Shown: positions 59,079-64,000 of the stretch, one piece after another
Layout: each line of letters starts with the position of its first letter
Numbering within the stretch: position 1 is the stretch's first letter
DNA from: Hyphomonas atlantica corrig.
GTDB lineage: Bacteria; Pseudomonadota; Alphaproteobacteria; Caulobacterales; Hyphomonadaceae
Direction of reading: 5' to 3'
Assembly: GCF_000682715.1 (NCBI RefSeq)
Contig: NZ_AWFH01000023.1
Coordinates: 186,001-250,000, forward strand
Length of the DNA: 64,000 nt
Notes under the pieces: model-generated
Seen by the model: the letters and a program-made list of their open reading frames with translations, nothing else
The model's database searches: none
What the model was told of the DNA's origin: nothing
Position numbers and translations under genes: made by a program

Positions 59079-60851
59079 ATGAAGAAACAAAGCTTTGGCG
59101 CCGCACTGGGCGCGCTGATTAAGCAAAAACGAACGATCCTTGGTCTGACGCAATTGCAATTGTCTGAAGACGCTTACCAATCGCCGAGCAAGGTCCGTCG
59201 CATCAGCGAGCTCGAGAGCGGCACGGTTGCGAATCCACATCCCAAGACCATCGATCCATTGATTGTGGCTCTCAAAATCAGTGATGAAGAACTCGCCCAG
59301 TGTATGCGCGCAAGTGACTTTCAACCGGATGCCGACCTTGAAGACGCCTGCCGAAATGCCGGCAACCTGATCGACGCCCTGCTCTATCAGTTCGAACATG
59401 ACAATCCAGATGCGAGTTTCGGCGAGGTCGACTCATTTCTAAAAGCCAAGGCGAGAGACTGGCGCGAACTGCGAGACCGCATCCAAACGCTCGAAGGTGC
59501 AGAAATCGAACTAACAAGGCTGAAAGACAATGCCACAGCCGCCCTGGAACAAGGCGACTTCGGGGCAGCGGATGAATACCTCGAACAGGCTGAGGCACTG
59601 CGCCAGACTGAGCATACGCTGAGCGAGATCCGCAAGCTCGCAGCCATTCGCATCGCGCGCGGTGATGTCAAACTCCTCAGTGGAGACCGTCAGGGCGCAT
59701 ATGATGCCTATGTGGGCGCAGCAGATTTCTTTGGTGCCTTCGACATGGATGAGTTGATCCATACCCTGGATGTCGTGGCCAACCGAATCTATGAGGCGGG
59801 CCGCCGCTCTCTCGACAGCCATTTCCAAGTCGCCTCTGACCTGCTCGACAAGGCGACAGAAGCCAGGCTTGACCAAGGAAACGAACAATCTGCGGCGCAA
59901 TTCAAATATAAAGCGGCACTTATCACCCGAAACCAAGCGCTCAAGGAAAGTCGGGATAAAGCCAGCGACCTGATCGACCGCGCGATCCGTTTGAACCGCG
60001 AGGCCAAAGCTGTTCTTGTTCGCGGCGAAGATGCCTTTTTCGCCGCTACAACACAGATCAATCTTGGCAACTGCCTGATGGATAAGGGCAAACAGCTCGG
60101 CGGTGAGGCAGGGCTCATCTATTTTGACGAGGCCATTGTGTTATTTGAAAAAGTGTTGGCGCACAAAGGGATTGAACAGGATTTCCCTGAACTCGCATGT
60201 CACGCCAGCAACAATCTCGGAACGGCGCACCTCGCAAAATCCGAAAACAACGATCTCGAGGCGCTCAACGCAGCACTCGAATCATTTAGACATGCGACAG
60301 CACTTAGCGCACAGGCCAATCAGCCCGACATTTGGGCTGCGGGTCACGTCAATACCGGCAACGTCTTGGCGAGCTTGTCTGATCTCAACGAGAACGCTGA
60401 TGAGAAGGCGTTCATGCGCATACAAGCAATCGCCGCTTATTGCAGCGCTATCGAAGTCTATCCGCTGTCTTTCTTTCCTTACCAGTACGGCCACACCCAA
60501 TATGGATTGGCGACGATATTACAGGCTCACGCCATGGCGCTGCAGAACGAATTGACGGAAATGTATCTATTGCGCGCCATCGGCTCATATGAAGAAGCGT
60601 TGAAAGTCTTCTCCGAAGACAGTGATCCACTGATGTGGGCGAGGATCCAGACCTATCTGGGGACAATCTACGCCGCCCATTCAGAGCTCGACGGCATAAC
60701 CAGTGTTCGCCACGATTGTGAAACCGCCATCACCCACTTCCAAAATGCGTCGTCTGTATTTGAAGCTGAGGGTTATACTGAACAGCTGGCAACATGCTCC
60801 CGAGCCGCCAGAACGATGCAGCAAAAGCTGGATGCTGTGCCACCGATCTAG
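59079..60851 (+). CDS. XRE-family regulator with C-terminal TPR-like repeats
   Basis: A 590-residue protein. The N-terminal 65 residues are an XRE helix-turn-helix (GALIKQKRTILGLTQLQLSE, then VRRISELESG). The rest is a long array of helical hairpins that read like tetratricopeptide repeats, for example NAGNLIDALLYQFEHD, KRV-free segments such as ALEQGDFGAADEYLEQAEALRQTEHTL in part, and INLGNCLMDKGKQLGGEAG. Such helix-turn-helix/TPR proteins often bind peptides or protein signals. I start at ATG 59079. Its place between an oxidase and the RND efflux operon suggests control of metal resistance, but this is a guess. Confidence 0.8.
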   Translation: MKKQSFGAALGALIKQKRTILGLTQLQLSEDAYQSPSKVRRISELESGTVANPHPKTIDPLIVALKISDEELAQCMRASDFQPDADLEDACRNAGNLIDALLYQFEHDNPDASFGEVDSFLKAKARDWRELRDRIQTLEGAEIELTRLKDNATAALEQGDFGAADEYLEQAEALRQTEHTLSEIRKLAAIRIARGDVKLLSGDRQGAYDAYVGAADFFGAFDMDELIHTLDVVANRIYEAGRRSLDSHFQVASDLLDKATEARLDQGNEQSAAQFKYKAALITRNQALKESRDKASDLIDRAIRLNREAKAVLVRGEDAFFAATTQINLGNCLMDKGKQLGGEAGLIYFDEAIVLFEKVLAHKGIEQDFPELACHASNNLGTAHLAKSENNDLEALNAALESFRHATALSAQANQPDIWAAGHVNTGNVLASLSDLNENADEKAFMRIQAIAAYCSAIEVYPLSFFPYQYGHTQYGLATILQAHAMALQNELTEMYLLRAIGSYEEALKVFSEDSDPLMWARIQTYLGTIYAAHSELDGITSVRHDCETAITHFQNASSVFEAEGYTEQLATCSRAARTMQQKLDAVPPI

Positions 60852-60948
60852 AACACCTAATTTTTGCAATCGTAGAAACCACTTTAGCGCTTCGTCCTAA
60901 ACGTCGCATTCGCGTTGCGTTTACACATTGGCAGCTCTCCTTTATCAC

Positions 60949-61317
60949 ATGACTATGCGTCGATATTGGATATCACTTTTTTGCATCATGTTTCTGATGT
61001 CGGGTTCGCTTGTAACAGCGGCTCACACAATGGCGCATGCCCAATTGTCGGACGAAATTCTCGCTGACATCGCTTATGAGAAAGCTCATGAGCACGGTGC
61101 GCATGAAGACAGCTCGGATCACGATGGCTCTTCTCAACACCATAAGCCATCTGACCATAAGGGTGATCACGGCGCCGAGCTTCACTTCACTGCGCTTGAC
61201 GTGATGCAACCTGCACTCGACCCGCCAAGTCTACCTGCAGCGCTGAAAGCGTTCTACAGCGACAAACAACATCCGGCGCCGCTGCTGCCACCCGACCCCG
61301 ACCCTGACCGCGCCTGA
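60949..61317 (+). CDS. Small secreted His-rich protein at the head of the RND operon
   Basis: A 122-residue protein with a signal peptide (ISLFCIMFLMSGSLVTAAH). The mature part has many His and Asp residues (HEHGAHEDSSDHDGSSQHH), which would bind copper, zinc or similar metals in the periplasm. The C-terminus is proline-rich. Such proteins often precede CusCBA or CzcCBA genes. The start may be ATG 60949 or 60955. It lies 68 bases upstream of the TolC-family gene. Confidence 0.7.
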   Translation: MTMRRYWISLFCIMFLMSGSLVTAAHTMAHAQLSDEILADIAYEKAHEHGAHEDSSDHDGSSQHHKPSDHKGDHGAELHFTALDVMQPALDPPSLPAALKAFYSDKQHPAPLLPPDPDPDRA

Positions 61318-61385
61318 CTCTGAGCTTCGCTGGCTGACCTCCTTGTTCGCCGGCCAATTGTTCTTTGTCAGGAGTTTAAGGTTTC

Positions 61386-62669
61386 ATGTCATTCAAACTA
61401 TTTGGGCTCGCCTCTGCGATGGCCCTGTCTGCTGCGACCGCGCAGGCACAATCTGACCCGTGCGGGGATGCGATCAGTGCTGGTGATGCGATCTCCCTTG
61501 AGCAGGCCACGCGGCAGGCCCTTGCCGCTGATCTCCGGCCCGAGCTTGCGATTGCTGGCGTGCGAGCAGCTCGTTCCGAACGGGCGATTGCAGCCCTGCG
61601 TCCAGCCGATACAGTCTCTGTTGAAATTGAGGATTTTCCGGGCACAGGCCTCGCAAGCAATATCGACAGTCTCCAGATAACCGGTAGTTTTTCGCGGGTC
61701 TGGGAACGAGGAGGCAAGCGCGAGGCCCGCGAAGCATTTGCGAGCAGCGGCGTAGGCCTCGCACAAGCGGCCACCGCGATGGCCGCCTATGACATCCGCG
61801 AAGAAGTCGAAACACTTTACCTGGAAACGGCGATCGCAGAGGAGCAGATCGCTCTTGCCTGCGACAGAGTGCGGATCGCTCAGGATCTCGAAGCCGCGGT
61901 GCAGAAGCGCGTTGATGCGGCGCGCGATCCCGAATTGGCGAGAGCGACGGCTATATCTGATCGTCTTCGGGCTGACGCCGATGTTCGTCGTTATGCAGCG
62001 AAGGCGGAGAACCTTCGAGCAGCGCTTGGGGCTTATTGGCAGGCGGGCGCGGACATTCGGATAGAGCCGGATATTCTCGATACTCGCCTCATTCCGCGCC
62101 TCCTTGATGTGTCAGCGCTTTATTCACCTGAACTCGAACGCCTCGATGCCGAACGCTTGCAAACCGCAGCACGAATTGAGCTGGACCGCAAACAAGCAAT
62201 CCCCGATGTGACCTGGAGCGTTGGTGTCCGGAAATTAGGAATTGAGGATGATCTCGCCGTAATCGGTGGAGCTTCCATTCCCTTAGGGTCGAGCATTCGC
62301 AGCGATACGGCGGTCGCTCGCGCCCGCGCCGAGCAGCGCCGCATCGAAGTTCAGCGCGATGTTCTTCAACAAGATTTGCTGCGCCGGGCGGTTGGCTATC
62401 AGCGAAACGCAATCACCGCTCTCGAACAAATAGAGGAAATCGACACCGCGTTGCTACCAGCCGCGACAGAAGCGGTCGCGCTAGCTCGCGACGGTTACGC
62501 GCGCGGGGCTTTTTCCTATCTCGACGTGATCGGCGCTCAACGCGCCGTCGCCATCCTGCGCGAAGAGCGCCTGGCACATCTTCGAACCTACATATTGAAC
62601 GAAGCGGCACTGGCGCGGCTGGCACCCCCAGCAGACGTGCCAACAACCCGCCTGGAGACTCCACAATGA
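61386..62669 (+). CDS. CusC/CzcC-like outer-membrane efflux protein
   Basis: A 427-residue TolC-family protein. The signal peptide ends near AQAQSDPCG. Two repeats of helix pairs are visible, with ISLEQATRQALAADLRPELAIAG in outline, and FPGTGLASNIDSLQITGSFSRVWERGGKR, the CzcC-type phrase with a strand-turn. Near the C-terminus, ARDGYARGAFSYLDVIGAQRA is the standard closing motif. It forms the exit duct of the tripartite metal pump. It overlaps the adaptor gene start by four bases. Confidence 0.92.
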   Translation: MSFKLFGLASAMALSAATAQAQSDPCGDAISAGDAISLEQATRQALAADLRPELAIAGVRAARSERAIAALRPADTVSVEIEDFPGTGLASNIDSLQITGSFSRVWERGGKREAREAFASSGVGLAQAATAMAAYDIREEVETLYLETAIAEEQIALACDRVRIAQDLEAAVQKRVDAARDPELARATAISDRLRADADVRRYAAKAENLRAALGAYWQAGADIRIEPDILDTRLIPRLLDVSALYSPELERLDAERLQTAARIELDRKQAIPDVTWSVGVRKLGIEDDLAVIGGASIPLGSSIRSDTAVARARAEQRRIEVQRDVLQQDLLRRAVGYQRNAITALEQIEEIDTALLPAATEAVALARDGYARGAFSYLDVIGAQRAVAILREERLAHLRTYILNEAALARLAPPADVPTTRLETPQ

Positions 62670-63931
62670 CAAAACTTTCTAAATTTGTTGGCATGCCGCT
62701 GGTTGCCACAATTCTGGCACTTGCGCTTGGGGGATGCGACAGCGCCTCAAGCTCGGGAGCGGCGTCCAGCGATGCACAGGGCGCAAAGGTCGAAACGGAA
62801 GAAGAGTATGCGCGTGGTCCAAATGGCGGGCGGCTGCTTGAAGATGACGGGTTTGCTCTTGAGATGACCATTTTCGAAGCTGGCGTTGATCCACAATACC
62901 GCATCTATCCCTTTAAAAACGGCGAGCCCATCGATCCGGCAAGCGTTGATCTGACAGTAAGCTTGCACAGGCTCGGCGATGTCGTTGACACCTTCAATTT
63001 CACACCCCGCCAAGATTATCTCATGGGCGACGGCGTGGTGACCGAACCCCACTCATTTGAAGTGGAAACCGAAGCTCAGTTTGAGGGCAAAAACTTTGCG
63101 TGGCGATACGATTCTTTTGAAGGGCGCACAACGATCCCGGACGATATTGCAAATGAGGCTGGCGTGGTCACGGAAGCCGCAGGGCCGGGCATTGTAAGAG
63201 ACCTGCTCACTTTATCAGGCGAGGTCACGCTGGCGCCATCGGCAACCTCTTCGGTGCGCGCCACCTATCCGGGACCTGTCCGCTCTGTCAGCGTTGATGT
63301 CGCCGACAATGTTCGCCGCGGGCAGGCGCTCGCACGGATCGAGTCGTCCAGCAGCCTGCAGGAATATACAGTTGTTGCGCCAAAATCAGGCACCATCCTG
63401 GAGCGCCATACCAATGCGGGCGATGTGGCAGGTAGCGAAGCGCTTTTCGTAATCGCTGACTTCTCTCAGATGGAAGCCTATCTGCATGTCTTCCCGCGTG
63501 ACGCGGCGCGGGTAAAGGTTGGCCAGAGCGTTCGCCTCGGCGTTGCGGGCGGTGAGATGACCGTCGAAGCTACGATTTCTCGTTTTCTGCCAATGACGGG
63601 CGCAAATTCTCAGACCCGCATCGCAGTTGCCAAGATTCCTTCAGAATCGGGACTCCAGCCAGGCATGCGTCTGATGGCTGAGGTCGTTGTGGCCGAACAT
63701 GAAGTGCCACTCGCGGTTCGGGAAACCGGCCTTCAGAGTTTTCGCGACTTTACAGTCGTCTATGCCAAGGTCGGCGAGACTTACGAAGTGCGCATGCTCG
63801 ACCTTGGTCAACGAGACGGCGAGCGGGTTGAAGTGCTTGGGGGCCTGCGCCCCGGCGAAACCTACGTCACAGAAAATTCCTTCCTCATCAAAGCCGACAT
63901 CGACAAGTCCGGCGCCAGTCACGACCACTAG
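62666..63931 (+). CDS. CusB/CzcB-like periplasmic adaptor of an RND metal pump
   Basis: A 421-residue membrane fusion lipoprotein (LALALGGCDS, Cys near residue 24). A conserved segment of CzcB proteins appears: EEYARGPNGGRLLEDDGFALEM in outline, then the barrel-sandwich motif VVAPKSGTILERHTNAGDVAGSEALF and a C-terminal domain. The N-terminal 150 residues carry an extra domain that resembles the metal-binding part of such adaptors. The protein ends with SGASHDH, giving two His residues. It links the RND pump to the TolC-family duct. Confidence 0.94.
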   Translation: MTKLSKFVGMPLVATILALALGGCDSASSSGAASSDAQGAKVETEEEYARGPNGGRLLEDDGFALEMTIFEAGVDPQYRIYPFKNGEPIDPASVDLTVSLHRLGDVVDTFNFTPRQDYLMGDGVVTEPHSFEVETEAQFEGKNFAWRYDSFEGRTTIPDDIANEAGVVTEAAGPGIVRDLLTLSGEVTLAPSATSSVRATYPGPVRSVSVDVADNVRRGQALARIESSSSLQEYTVVAPKSGTILERHTNAGDVAGSEALFVIADFSQMEAYLHVFPRDAARVKVGQSVRLGVAGGEMTVEATISRFLPMTGANSQTRIAVAKIPSESGLQPGMRLMAEVVVAEHEVPLAVRETGLQSFRDFTVVYAKVGETYEVRMLDLGQRDGERVEVLGGLRPGETYVTENSFLIKADIDKSGASHDH

Positions 63932-63940
63932 GAGACGGAC

Positions 63941-64000
63941 ATGCTCGAACGGATTATTGAATTTTCCATCCGCCAGCGCTGGCTGGTCATGGCGATTGTT
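63941..64000 (+). CDS. CusA/CzcA-type RND pump (start only)
   Basis: The first 20 codons are in view: MLERIIEFSIRQRWLVMAIV, the usual N-terminus of heavy-metal RND transporters with the start of the first membrane helix. AGGAGACGG precedes the ATG. The gene continues beyond the window edge. It completes the CusCBA/CzcCBA order. Confidence 0.85.
   Translation, partial: MLERIIEFSIRQRWLVMAIV

Noticed and set aside
1-64000. CRISPR array or insertion sequence
   Set aside because: I saw no regularly spaced repeat arrays and no transposase signatures (DDE, HUH of IS200 or IS91 types) in any supported ORF.

Overview
The window reads as a chromosome segment of an alphaproteobacterium, most likely a marine member of the Caulobacterales/Hyphomonadaceae group. 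The main reason is a housekeeping block with a PopZ-type polar organizer (DUF2497) next to valS, a TolC-family gene and a Pcm-like methyltransferase, an arrangement I associate with Caulobacter. Lipoprotein glycosidases and many secreted or outer-membrane genes fit a Gram-negative lifestyle on polymers.

Layout. (1) 1-4.5 kb: end of a GH43-like glycosidase, a GH3 lipoprotein glucosidase and an MFS sugar porter, with a perfect LacI-style palindrome upstream of the porter. (2) 4.6-15.3 kb: core genes, almost all on the minus strand: a small secreted protein, a DUF3137 protein, ilvD, an isoaspartyl peptidase/asparaginase lipoprotein, valS, popZ, tolC, pcm, then tRNA-Cys, a candidate small RNA and tRNA-Asn. 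(3) 15.4-39.1 kb: a mobile-element backbone directly after tRNA-Asn. It carries an AlpA-like regulator, small membrane proteins, a lytic transglycosylase, a MobF relaxase-helicase, a VirD4/TraD-type coupling protein, a ribbon-helix-helix relaxosome protein, DUF2493, a PIN toxin-antitoxin pair, two SSB paralogues, an ArdC-like antirestriction protein, a long ParB and a Toprim protein. No VirB channel genes and no integrase are visible, so it is either a mobilizable element or one end of a larger integrative element. (4) 31.0-34.9 kb, inside that backbone but on the opposite strand: a four-gene CBASS-like antiphage operon made of an HNH-SAVED effector, a CD-NTase, a stand-alone E2-like protein with a SEC-C tail, and a fourth protein with a possible PD-(D/E)xK core. 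There is no E1 or JAB gene. This is the best candidate for an unusual or undescribed system. (5) 39.2-64 kb, all plus strand except one tiny ORF: a copper/heavy-metal resistance island. It has a CusF-like lipoprotein, CopA oxidase, CopB, a SHOCT protein, a DUF2231 fusion, an acyltransferase, an AraC regulator, a CsoR-type operator, a DUF5676 protein, a P1B copper ATPase, DUF411, an APC permease, an ion channel, a YbhG/F/S/R-like ABC exporter set, DUF6629, a second multicopper oxidase, an XRE-TPR regulator and a CusCBA/CzcCBA operon that runs off the right edge.

How the parts work together. The mobile backbone supplies DNA processing and maintenance (relaxase, coupling protein, ParB, SSB, ArdC, TA), protects its host with CBASS, and may carry the copper island as cargo. 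The copper genes cover periplasmic Cu(I) binding and oxidation (CusF, CopA, second MCO), cytoplasmic export (P-type ATPase) and transenvelope efflux (RND). A 13-base motif followed by a short hairpin occurs three times, upstream of the ssb, parB and Toprim genes, and looks like a shared control element of the mobile backbone.
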